This document shows, in pieces, positions 1-5,245 of a stretch of DNA of 5,245 nucleotides. Numbering within the stretch: position 1 is the stretch's first letter; every line of letters starts with the position of its first letter. The position numbers and the translations under genes are program-made. The stretch lies in contig CARJCM010000068.1 of NCBI GenBank assembly GCA_948999435.1, positions 1 through 5,245 on the forward strand, in the 5' to 3' direction. The DNA is from an uncultured Bacilli bacterium (GTDB taxonomy: Bacteria; Bacillota_I; Bacilli_A; RF39; UBA660). The notes under the pieces are model-generated. The model was not told where the DNA came from and searched no databases. It was given only the letters and a program-made list of their open reading frames with translations.

Positions 1-55
1 TGTCGAAGCCCACACCCATACGCTTGTATGTCTCGTCAAATCCGGTGTAGACCCC
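1..55 (-). other. Foreign, GC-rich segment resembling Bacteroidota arginyl-tRNA synthetase (likely chimeric join)
   Basis: These 55 bases contain 30 G/C, against roughly a quarter to 30% in the rest of the window, and use codons rare elsewhere (GTC, TAC, ACC, GGC, TTC, GAC). In the permease frame they read VYTGFDETYKRMGVGFD. From memory this matches the segment of Bacteroidota ArgS that usually reads like WVYxGFDETYKxMGVxFDKIYYES. The permease family would instead be expected to continue after KTPKIISAIFG with a segment like EGxLAxKNxKR. The switch falls at bases 53-56, where a GG shared by both sides could be the joining microhomology. I infer an assembly or library chimera. The ArgS match is recalled, not searched. 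Confidence 0.7.
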
Positions 56-1363
56 AAAAATGGCACTGATTATTTTTGGAGTTTTTAAACTCTTTCTTGT
101 TACTTTGATATCATCATTTCCTCTTATCGCTTCAATAGGTGTTACTTTGCCTGCTCTTTTAGCAGGAAGATAGGCTGATAATAATATTACCATGCACATG
201 AATATTAATGGTATTAAAAGGTAAGTTAAATTAACACTAAAGATAAATTCCATATTTACAGCATCTTTTAATAAATAGTTTAATATTTCAACAACTACAT
301 ATATTCCTAAGAAACCTCCTAATATACCTAGTATTATTCCGATACTACCTACGATAAAAGCTTCAAATAAAACTGTTTTTCTAATTTGTTTACCTGTTGT
401 TCCAATCGATGAATACAAACCAAAGCTTTTCTTTCTTTCCATAGTGGATATAGCAAAAGAATTATATATTACTACGATACATCCTACTGATATTACTGAT
501 AAAGCGATTAATATTAAAGGTAAAAAAGTACTATTTATATTATCATATTTTGTCGCTCCATAATAAAATAATAAACTTGTATTAGCATTAAAATTATTTT
601 CATTTATATTAATATTACTTGCTATTTCTTTAATTGTCTCATATGTTTCTTTAGGTTTTTTTAGTTTTATAAAAGCTTCTACTTCACTAGGTAAATCACT
701 ACTTAGTGTAAAAGACATAAAACCTGCTGATTCATAATCTTCATAATATGTTCTTTCAATAATACCTACAACTTTATATTCTTTTATCTTGGTATCTTCT
801 AATGTCTCAGCATTTTTTATAATATCATCACTATCTTCATACCTTGGAATAGGGATATTAGTATTTCCTAAATATTCACCATTATAGTAACGTTTCCCTA
901 TATTTAAACTAATTGTTTCGCCAACTTTAACTTTTAAATTTCCATCTTCAATAGCTTCTTTAGTTAAAACTATTTCATTATCTTTTTCGGGTAGTCTTCC
1001 CTCAATTATATTTAATTTTTCTAAAAGATTAGAACTAGCCTCCGTTACATATAAATAGGGTCTAAATGGATTACTGGAATTTTCTAAGGATACAAAACCA
1101 ATTCCACTATAATAGTACATACTATCTATTTTAATATTTTTTTCTAAAGTTTGATAATTTTCTTTAGATAGTTCAGTTATTGTAAAATGGTGAGCGCCAT
1201 GATTTTTTTCTGTTGCTAGACGCTCTGTTGTTAAAACCGTGGATATTAATAATCCTATTCCAACCATTAGAGCCGTAGATAACGTAATACCAATTATAGT
1301 TACTAAAGTTCTTTTTTTGTTCATCTTTAAGTGCTTTAGAGTAAGCTTGTTTAAAATATTCAT
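1..1363 (-). CDS. ABC transporter permease, FtsX/MacB type (3'-truncated, probably chimeric at its end)
   Basis: This is the membrane subunit partner of the adjacent ATPase. The reading frame is open from the ATG at 1363 to the window edge (454 codons, no stop). Visible parts are a basic N-terminus, a first transmembrane helix at about residues 20-43, a long extracytoplasmic MacB-PCD-like domain at about 44-275, then hydrophobic helices at about 281-303, 331-357 and 380-400. The motif ERKKSFGLYSSIGTTGKQI (309-327) and the ending YLPAKRAGKVTPIEAIRG (398-415) are typical of an FtsX domain. The start lies one base after the ATPase stop, with a GAGAGAG-like ribosome site inside the ATPase end, so the two genes are probably translationally coupled. 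Many two-FtsX-domain relatives are much longer, so the second half is missing. Residues 438-454 are foreign in composition and similarity; trust the protein only to about residue 436. The substrate cannot be told; lipoprotein release, peptide export or antimicrobial-peptide defence are all possible. Confidence 0.88.
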   Translation of the reverse strand, partial: MNILNKLTLKHLKMNKKRTLVTIIGITLSTALMVGIGLLISTVLTTERLATEKNHGAHHFTITELSKENYQTLEKNIKIDSMYYYSGIGFVSLENSSNPFRPYLYVTEASSNLLEKLNIIEGRLPEKDNEIVLTKEAIEDGNLKVKVGETISLNIGKRYYNGEYLGNTNIPIPRYEDSDDIIKNAETLEDTKIKEYKVVGIIERTYYEDYESAGFMSFTLSSDLPSEVEAFIKLKKPKETYETIKEIASNININENNFNANTSLLFYYGATKYDNINSTFLPLILIALSVISVGCIVVIYNSFAISTMERKKSFGLYSSIGTTGKQIRKTVLFEAFIVGSIGIILGILGGFLGIYVVVEILNYLLKDAVNMEFIFSVNLTYLLIPLIFMCMVILLSAYLPAKRAGKVTPIEAIRGNDDIKVTRKSLKTPKIISAIFGVYTGFDETYKRMGVGFD

Positions 1364-1364
1364 T

Positions 1365-2045
1365 TTAGTTCACTCTCTCATCACTTATAATTTTACCATC
1401 ATTAATTGTGATTATTCTCTTAGCATTAATCGCTAAGTTTTTGTCATGGGTAATCATAATAATTGTTTGATTGTATTTTTCGTTAGATACTTGTAATAAT
1501 TCCATTATCTCACTACTTGCTTTAGAATCTAAGTTTCCAGTTGGTTCATCGGCGAGTAAAAGTGCTGGATGATTCATTAAAGCTCTTCCAATTGACACTC
1601 TTTGTTGTTGTCCTCCAGATAATTCATTTGGTAAATGGTTAACTCTATTATCTAATCCTAAAGTATGGATAATCTCATTTAAATATTTAGTATCTGGTTT
1701 CTTACCATCTAATAAAACTGGTAAGGTAATATTTTCTTTAACATTTAATATAGGTATTAAATTGTAAAATTGATAGATTAATCCTACTTCTCTTCTTCTA
1801 AAGATAGCTAGATTATTTTCATTTAATTTATAAACATCTTTACCATTTAAATATACTTTACCACTCGTTGGTCTATCTACTCCTCCTAAAATATGAAGTA
1901 AAGTGGATTTTCCTGAACCACTTGAACCGACGATAGCTACAAAGTCACCTTTTTCAACACTAAAACTGATATTATCTAAGGCTTTTACTTCTATAGTACC
2001 ACTTTTATATGTTTTGTTTAAATTTTCAACTTTTAATATTTCCAT
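1365..2045 (-). CDS. ABC transporter ATP-binding protein, MacB/LolD family
   Basis: This is the cytoplasmic ATPase that powers the following FtsX-type permease. All nucleotide-binding motifs are intact in 226 residues: Walker A GSSGSGKST (40-48), Q-loop Gln92 in YQFYNL, signature LSGGQQQRV (142-150), Walker B ALLLADEP (161-168) with catalytic Glu167, D-loop NLDS (171-174) and switch His200. The length and the LIYQFYNLIP and DEPTGNLDS segments are characteristic of the MacB/LolD/FtsE-like group (COG1136). The start is supported by a GAAAGGAAAG ribosome site 6-15 bases upstream and a normal N-terminus (MEILKVENLNKTY). It is the first gene of a two-gene unit with the permease, preceded by a 177-base gap containing a promoter and repeat elements. 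The fold and partner are certain; the transported substrate is unknown. Confidence 0.97.
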   Translation of the reverse strand: MEILKVENLNKTYKSGTIEVKALDNISFSVEKGDFVAIVGSSGSGKSTLLHILGGVDRPTSGKVYLNGKDVYKLNENNLAIFRRREVGLIYQFYNLIPILNVKENITLPVLLDGKKPDTKYLNEIIHTLGLDNRVNHLPNELSGGQQQRVSIGRALMNHPALLLADEPTGNLDSKASSEIMELLQVSNEKYNQTIIMITHDKNLAINAKRIITINDGKIISDERVN

Positions 2046-2085
2046 AATATTTCTTTCCTTTCATTAAATAGTATATTAAATTATT

Positions 2086-2125
2086 GTGACTTTAAAGTGA
2101 CTTTTATTATGACAATTTAGTCATA
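2086..2125. promoter_or_regulatory. Operator-like repeats in front of the ABC transporter operon
   Basis: On the plus strand GTGAC occurs at 2086-2090 and 2097-2101 (11-base period, within the perfect repeat GTGACTTT), and the variant ATGAC at 2109-2113 (12 bases on). The last one forms a perfect 6-base inverted repeat, TATGAC-AATTTA-GTCATA (2108-2125). Direct repeats one helical turn apart are the usual binding pattern of OmpR-family response regulators, and a histidine kinase gene lies upstream on the same strand. The inverted repeat sits in the promoter spacer, where a bound dimer would repress. The binding protein is inferred, not identified. Confidence 0.4.
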
Positions 2126-2134
2126 TTTTGTGAA
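2106..2134 (-). promoter_or_regulatory. Predicted sigma-A promoter of the ABC transporter operon
   Basis: On the minus strand, TTCACA (2134-2129, five of six to TTGACA) is followed after exactly 17 bases by CATAAT (2111-2106, five of six to TATAAT). Transcription would start near 2099, about 54 bases before the ATPase ATG. An inverted repeat fills most of the spacer and overlaps the -10. A second possible -10, TATACT at 2075-2070, has no good -35 at 17 bases. In such AT-rich DNA, promoter-like strings arise by chance, so the spacing and position count more than the hexamers alone. Confidence 0.5.
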
Positions 2135-2222
2135 TGTAGAATTTATAGGCATTTTTTATTTATATTTTATAATTATTTTAAAAATCAATATAACTTATTT
2201 ATTAACTTTAGTGATAGAAATA

Positions 2223-3671
2223 TTATTTAAGAGCTTTTATTCTTTTAAGTTCACTCTTATAATCATATTTAATAGAAGAGTATAAATCAGATGTATCACT
2301 AATTGTTTTTCTTAGTAAAAATGGTGCATATCTTATTGATAGCCAAGATAAAACTGCTCCTATTATAACACTAATATTTCCGATATAACCTCCATATTTC
2401 TCAATTAGGTCTTTGTCATTTCTTCCAACTTGAATGTCTTCAATCAAAGATAAAGGAATTATTGTTGTTTCATCTGATGGTGAACTCATTGGTGTTGTTA
2501 AAGTAGCTTCAGTATCAATAATATAATATTTTGATATATTTAAAACTTTTAATAGGAAATTATAAAAATCACTATCGTCCATATTTGTTGTGTCAATATA
2601 ATAATATTTATCATCTAATTTTATTATATTCCAACCATGCCTATCATTAGTTATTTCAAAAGATTTAATGCCTGCTTTATTTAGTAATATATTTGTTAAA
2701 TAAGCATAAGATGCACACACACCTTTGCCTTTTTCTAAAACACATGTTAATGGTTGCTCATTGCTTTTTCTACTTAATTCTATATCATATTCAACAGTAT
2801 TTAAAACATATAAACATATGGCTTGTATTTTCTTTTTATCACTCATATCAGGTGTAATAATACTATTAATTATATTATCTGTTGTTTCGGAGTTAATAAT
2901 GTCTTGTTCACTTATGTTAGTTTTAATATTATGACTTATTAAATAATCTAGTAATTCTTTAGTTACATATGCTGAATCATAAAGATATATTTCCTTTAAA
3001 TTAGGTAGTTCATAAATAAAACTTAAGTCATTTAAAGATGAATTAGCCCTTAATGTTATGCAAGTTATATTAGGACATCTTTTAGGAAGTTCATTTAAAT
3101 TTGTAATATAATGACAGTTATTTAGAGATATCTGTTCTATGGTATTAGGAAGATATTTAATAAAGTTATTATCTATTGATACTGATTCAAAACTTATTAT
3201 TTTAGTCTTAGAAGATAATAACTGAATATTTTGAAAAGTTTTCTGATTAATATTGCAATTAACAAAATAAATAGGCTTGTCTAAACAATTTAAAAAAACA
3301 ATATTTCCTTCGTTATCAAATAAATAGTTATCTTTAAAATGATGTTTTGATTCTACTGTTGATTTAACATTTGCTACTACTATCGCTTTTTTATTAAGTT
3401 CTTCTAAAATTGCATCATTGTTAGTTATTAAGTTTCTATCATTTTCAGAACTAGTGCTATAATATTCTACCGCTTTTACTAAATCTGTTCCTAAATTGTA
3501 TATACTACTTGCAGAAAATACTAAACACCCTACCATAACTCCCATAATAAAGGTTTGTTTACTATTCTTTACTATACTTCCACCTAATGCTTTAATTCGA
3601 GTTAATATATCCTCAAATTTATATTTATTTTCAAAAGAACAATCATTTTTATTAACGGATATTTTTTTCAT
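2223..3671 (-). CDS. Membrane-anchored transglutaminase-like protein with leucine-rich-repeat-like region
   Basis: This 482-residue protein has a charged cytoplasmic-type N-terminus (1-40), a transmembrane segment (about 41-58), a variable region, leucine-rich-repeat-like units of 23-24 residues (about 178-201, 202-224, 225-248), a transglutaminase-like domain (about 280-365), a second transmembrane helix (about 428-452) and a basic C-terminal tail. The transglutaminase-like catalytic triad appears complete: Cys319 in GKGVCASYAYL, His345 in DRHGWNIIKL and Asp360 in YYYIDTTN. Such domains act as cysteine peptidases, amide-bond transferases or peptide-binding modules; which one applies cannot be seen. 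Basic residues flank the outer ends of both helices, which favours both tails inside and the central domain outside the cell, although its eight or so cysteines are unusual for an exported Bacillota protein. The start follows a strong ribosome site overlapping the DUF1292-like stop. It is the last gene of the J-domain operon. I do not recognise a named family for the whole architecture. Confidence 0.9.
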   Translation of the reverse strand: MKKISVNKNDCSFENKYKFEDILTRIKALGGSIVKNSKQTFIMGVMVGCLVFSASSIYNLGTDLVKAVEYYSTSSENDRNLITNNDAILEELNKKAIVVANVKSTVESKHHFKDNYLFDNEGNIVFLNCLDKPIYFVNCNINQKTFQNIQLLSSKTKIISFESVSIDNNFIKYLPNTIEQISLNNCHYITNLNELPKRCPNITCITLRANSSLNDLSFIYELPNLKEIYLYDSAYVTKELLDYLISHNIKTNISEQDIINSETTDNIINSIITPDMSDKKKIQAICLYVLNTVEYDIELSRKSNEQPLTCVLEKGKGVCASYAYLTNILLNKAGIKSFEITNDRHGWNIIKLDDKYYYIDTTNMDDSDFYNFLLKVLNISKYYIIDTEATLTTPMSSPSDETTIIPLSLIEDIQVGRNDKDLIEKYGGYIGNISVIIGAVLSWLSIRYAPFLLRKTISDTSDLYSSIKYDYKSELKRIKALK

Positions 3672-3677
3672 GCATTA

Positions 3678-3683
3678 TCCCCC
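3678..3683 (-). promoter_or_regulatory. Ribosome binding site GGGGGA overlapping the upstream stop codon
   Basis: On the minus strand GGGGGA ends six bases before the ATG at 3671 and shares its first G with the TAG stop of the DUF1292-like gene. It is a run of five G in very AT-rich DNA, which fixes the start of the transglutaminase-like gene and suggests its translation is coupled to that of the gene before it. Confidence 0.75.
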
Positions 3684-3907
3684 TATAATTTATTTAATAA
3701 CTTTTCAAGCATTTCTAATTCTTTATTATTTAAATTTGCATCCAATTTGGATGTGCCAATTATATCATCATATTTAGCAGCAAAATATTCATTGTTATAT
3801 TGGTAAACTATGTAAAAAACATTGTTTTCTTCATCCCGAAAACGAAAAATCACTTCTGCTTTTTTGCTATTACCATCTTTATCTAGTATATCTATATATT
3901 CTTTCAT
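3683..3907 (-). CDS. Small DUF1292-like protein
   Basis: A 74-residue acidic soluble protein with no signal peptide or membrane segment. The pattern is a short strand with DxDGN near the N-terminus (IDILDKDGNSKKAEVIF), a Phe/Tyr-rich middle (FYIVYQYNNEYFAAKYDD, 31-48) and a C-terminal helix NKELEMLEKLLNKL. This resembles DUF1292 (PF06949) proteins of Bacillota, which share the DEDGNExxFEV opening, a YxAxYD segment and a final EWExxExxLxxL helix. The resemblance is by eye and the function of DUF1292 is unknown. GGAG lies five bases before the ATG. It starts 34 bases after the J-domain gene, and its TAG stop overlaps the ribosome site of the transglutaminase-like gene, so it is a genuine middle gene of the operon. 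Confidence 0.75.
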   Translation of the reverse strand: MKEYIDILDKDGNSKKAEVIFRFRDEENNVFYIVYQYNNEYFAAKYDDIIGTSKLDANLNNKELEMLEKLLNKL

Positions 3908-3941
3908 AGCGTCTCCATATTTAATTTATTTTTTTAAATAT

Positions 3942-4826
3942 CTATCTTCCTAGTTTTCCTTCTAATATTTTATTTATGGCTTCTTTATTATTTTTTATAA
4001 TATTCTCAAAACTTTCTTTTAAATAATTATTAAAGCTATAAGAAGGATGTCTCCAACCATAATCAGCAATAGTTTCACAAACTTCTAAATATTTTCTTAA
4101 AATATATTTTAAAAATTCTTGATAATACTCATTATTAGGTTCCGAATATGTTTTTATGAAACTTTCTATTTCACTTAAAAGTAAATTTATACGAATGTCT
4201 ATTTCTGGTGGAATAGGTATGTAATCGTGGCGATATCCTACTTTTGTATTATAAATAGGCTCTAATTCTGCAAGTAAAAAAGATAATGTTCCAGTTGGTC
4301 TTGTGCCATTTTTATTTGATAAAGAAGTAATTTCTTTTATTATTTCTTTTAATAATAAATCTGCTCTTGCAACATCTAATGGATTAGGTGTTATATATCC
4401 ATGTCTCAATGCAATATTTGTTTTTTCTATTTTAATATACTTCTCATATAGATTTGCTAAATGTCTTCTGGAATTTAGATAATCCTTTAACCAATTATCT
4501 AAATCACTTTCACTTTCTTCTCTCGTTTTTGTATATGATTTATAAGCAATATTATTGGTTGGTTCTGGATTTTGTTTATTTAGAGTTTTGTCATATTCTT
4601 TTCTTTTTTCTAAATCTGATAATATCTCATAAGCTTCATTAATCTTTTTCATAATACTATTAGTATCTTCATTAGGATTTAAATCAGGGTGATATTTTTT
4701 AGCTAGCCTATGATATGATGCAACTATTTCTTCTTGGGTTGCATTCATACTTAATCCTAGTCTTTCATAATAGTTTTCAGATTTAACTTTTGGTTTTAGT
4801 GGTACTAATTGTCCATAATCATTCAT
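3942..4826 (-). CDS. DnaJ-domain (J-domain) protein with repeated C-terminal region
   Basis: Residues 19-80 form a complete J domain: YYERLGLSMNATQEEIVASY, then KKYHPDLNP with the essential HPD at 46-48, then MKKINEAYEILSDLEKRKEYD. The HPD loop stimulates the ATPase of DnaK-type Hsp70, so this is probably a co-chaperone that brings a specific client to DnaK. It is not DnaJ itself: the Gly/Phe region, CxxCxGxG zinc fingers and substrate-binding barrels are absent. After a polar linker (82-110) the rest is helical and contains three units of about 59 residues, each marked by an Arg-His pair (141/142, 199/200, 259/260). There is no membrane segment. The start has AAAGGTG nine bases upstream; an out-of-frame ATG with a five-codon ORF (MNYE, stop) overlaps this start and could weaken initiation. 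It is the first gene of the three-gene operon, so the client may be a product of the two genes that follow, which is inference. Confidence 0.93.
   Translation of the reverse strand: MNDYGQLVPLKPKVKSENYYERLGLSMNATQEEIVASYHRLAKKYHPDLNPNEDTNSIMKKINEAYEILSDLEKRKEYDKTLNKQNPEPTNNIAYKSYTKTREESESDLDNWLKDYLNSRRHLANLYEKYIKIEKTNIALRHGYITPNPLDVARADLLLKEIIKEITSLSNKNGTRPTGTLSFLLAELEPIYNTKVGYRHDYIPIPPEIDIRINLLLSEIESFIKTYSEPNNEYYQEFLKYILRKYLEVCETIADYGWRHPSYSFNNYLKESFENIIKNNKEAINKILEGKLGR
3975..4454 (-). repeat. Three diverged ~59-residue repeats in the J-domain protein
   Basis: Coding repeats seen at protein level. Unit 1 (about residues 125-182) holds RHGYITPNPLDVARADLLL; unit 2 (183-242) holds RHDYIPIPPEIDIRINLLL; unit 3 (243-284) holds the more diverged RHPSYSFNNYLKESFENII. 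The Arg-His pairs are 58 and 60 residues apart. Units 1 and 2 share 11 of 22 residues from the Arg to the closing Glu-Ile. Each unit is preceded by a hydrophobic helix-like stretch containing Tyr. Drift at DNA level shows the duplication is old. Confidence 0.6.
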
Positions 4827-4945
4827 AATTCATTTCACCTTTATTTCTTTATTAATATTTTTATACTTTTTTATTCTTAAGAGTTTAAAGTTTAACCTTC
4901 TTTACTAAAAAGATTTTTACAAACATCCCCTCTTTTTTAAGATGT

Positions 4946-4974
4946 ATTTTAGCATATTTTTATTAATTTGTCTA
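4946..4974 (-). promoter_or_regulatory. Predicted promoter of the J-domain/DUF1292/transglutaminase operon
   Basis: On the minus strand TAGACA (4974-4969, five of six to TTGACA) and TAAAAT (4951-4946, five of six to TATAAT) are 17 bases apart, with the extended -10 dinucleotide TG (4954-4953) in place. It starts three bases after the kinase stop. Transcription would begin near 4939, giving a leader of about 113 bases before the J-domain ATG. This suggests the operon can be expressed independently of the kinase gene. Confidence 0.5.
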
Positions 4975-4976
4975 AT

Positions 4977-5245
4977 TTAGTAATTCTTTTTAGGGAATAT
5001 TATTTTAAAAGTAGTAAATCTTTTAAGCTCACTTTCTACTTCAATCTTGCCATTTTGTTTTTCAATTATTAACTTAGCCATATTTAAACCGATGCCAACA
5101 CTATTTTTAGTGGTATTAGTACTATAAAACCTTTTGAAAATATTTTTAATATCTTCTTTTTTAATTCCGGGGCCATTATAAGTACTAGTTCTTCCTTGAT
5201 ATAAGGGATTATTCTCTCCTTTGATAGTTATTCTGCCCTCTTCAT
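4977..5245 (-). CDS. Sensor histidine kinase, C-terminal fragment of HATPase domain
   Basis: The frame enters from the right edge and ends at TAA (4979-4977), giving the last 88 residues of a two-component sensor kinase. Visible parts of the GHKL ATP-binding domain are a strand EEGRITIKGE, a G1-like box NGPGIKKEDI (23-32), an F box NIFKRFY (34-40), a G2 box NSVGIGLNMAKLIIEKQNG (47-65) and the final strands KIEVESELKRFTTFKIIFP. The sensor, dimerisation and N/D-box parts lie outside the window. The residue normally Asp at the head of the G1 box is Tyr22 here, and the strand before it is polar (QGRTST), which is unusual and may mean reduced ATP binding, a local compensated frameshift, or decay. 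Kinases of this type are often encoded beside FtsX-type ABC transporters like the one at the other end of the window. Confidence 0.88.
   Translation of the reverse strand, partial: EEGRITIKGENNPLYQGRTSTYNGPGIKKEDIKNIFKRFYSTNTTKNSVGIGLNMAKLIIEKQNGKIEVESELKRFTTFKIIFPKKNY

Noticed and set aside
1..1363. Natural permease-ArgS fusion protein
   Set aside because: Only a fragment from the interior of a synthetase is present, composition changes sharply at the join, and a fusion inside both domains would be non-functional; a chimera is simpler.
2138..2222. Terminator or small RNA in the very AT-rich stretch after the transglutaminase-like gene
   Set aside because: Only short A/T palindromes such as TTTTAAAA are present, with no GC-containing stem, so nothing can be supported.
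3496..3777. Plus-strand open frame of 93 codons
   Set aside because: It lies antisense over the transglutaminase-like and DUF1292-like genes, has no domain or convincing ribosome site, and its hydrophobic composition is what the complement of an AT-rich gene gives. Other plus-strand frames at 1239-1436, 2725-2934 and 4454-4642 fail for the same reasons.
4860..4888. Second promoter candidate (TTAAAC, 17 bases, TATAAA) before the J-domain gene
   Set aside because: The -35 matches only three of six, and the extended -10 promoter further upstream is clearly better.
4885..4926. Thirteen-codon leader ORF (MFVKIFLVKKVKL) in front of the J-domain gene
   Set aside because: An AGAGGGG purine run is present, but only about two bases or fewer from the ATG, and the peptide has no regulatory codon run or attenuator structure; it is easily a chance ORF.
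4923..4945. Possible terminator hairpin after the kinase gene (ACATC...GATGT on the minus strand)
   Set aside because: Only five Watson-Crick pairs, a 13-base loop, a short broken T run after it, and it overlaps the start region of the better-supported promoter at 4946-4974.

Overview
The window looks like AT-rich DNA from a low-GC Bacillota lineage (Bacilli/Erysipelotrichia/Mollicutes-like gut types fit best, by inference). Codons are strongly A/T-ending, AGA is the main arginine codon, Shine-Dalgarno sites are purine rich, and genes are tightly packed. Every gene I can support is on the minus strand, so transcription runs from high to low coordinates.

In transcription order: (1) the C-terminal 88 residues of a sensor histidine kinase (HATPase domain), cut by the right edge; (2) a 150-base gap with a good sigma-A-type promoter just after the kinase stop; (3) an apparent three-gene operon of a J-domain protein with an unusual repeated C-terminal region, a 74-residue DUF1292-like protein, and a 482-residue protein with two membrane anchors, leucine-rich-repeat-like units and a transglutaminase-like Cys-His-Asp domain; (4) a 177-base gap with a second well-formed promoter, an inverted repeat in its spacer and GTCAC direct repeats just downstream; (5) a MacB/LolD-type ABC ATPase and its FtsX/MacB-type permease, one base apart.

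A histidine kinase next to an ATPase/permease pair is the usual layout of peptide-sensing or antibiotic-responsive ABC modules in Bacillota. Here the J-domain/DUF1292/transglutaminase unit lies between the two halves with its own promoter, so it may be an inserted or co-opted envelope-stress accessory. That functional link is inference.

The leftmost 55 bases do not belong with the rest. They are about 55% G+C (30 of 55 by count), and in the permease frame they read like an internal piece of Bacteroidota-type arginyl-tRNA synthetase. The permease is therefore most likely cut by a chimeric join near base 55, not by a natural fusion. No tRNA, rRNA, CRISPR array, insertion sequence or phage gene was recognised, and no gene-free stretch exceeds 300 bases.
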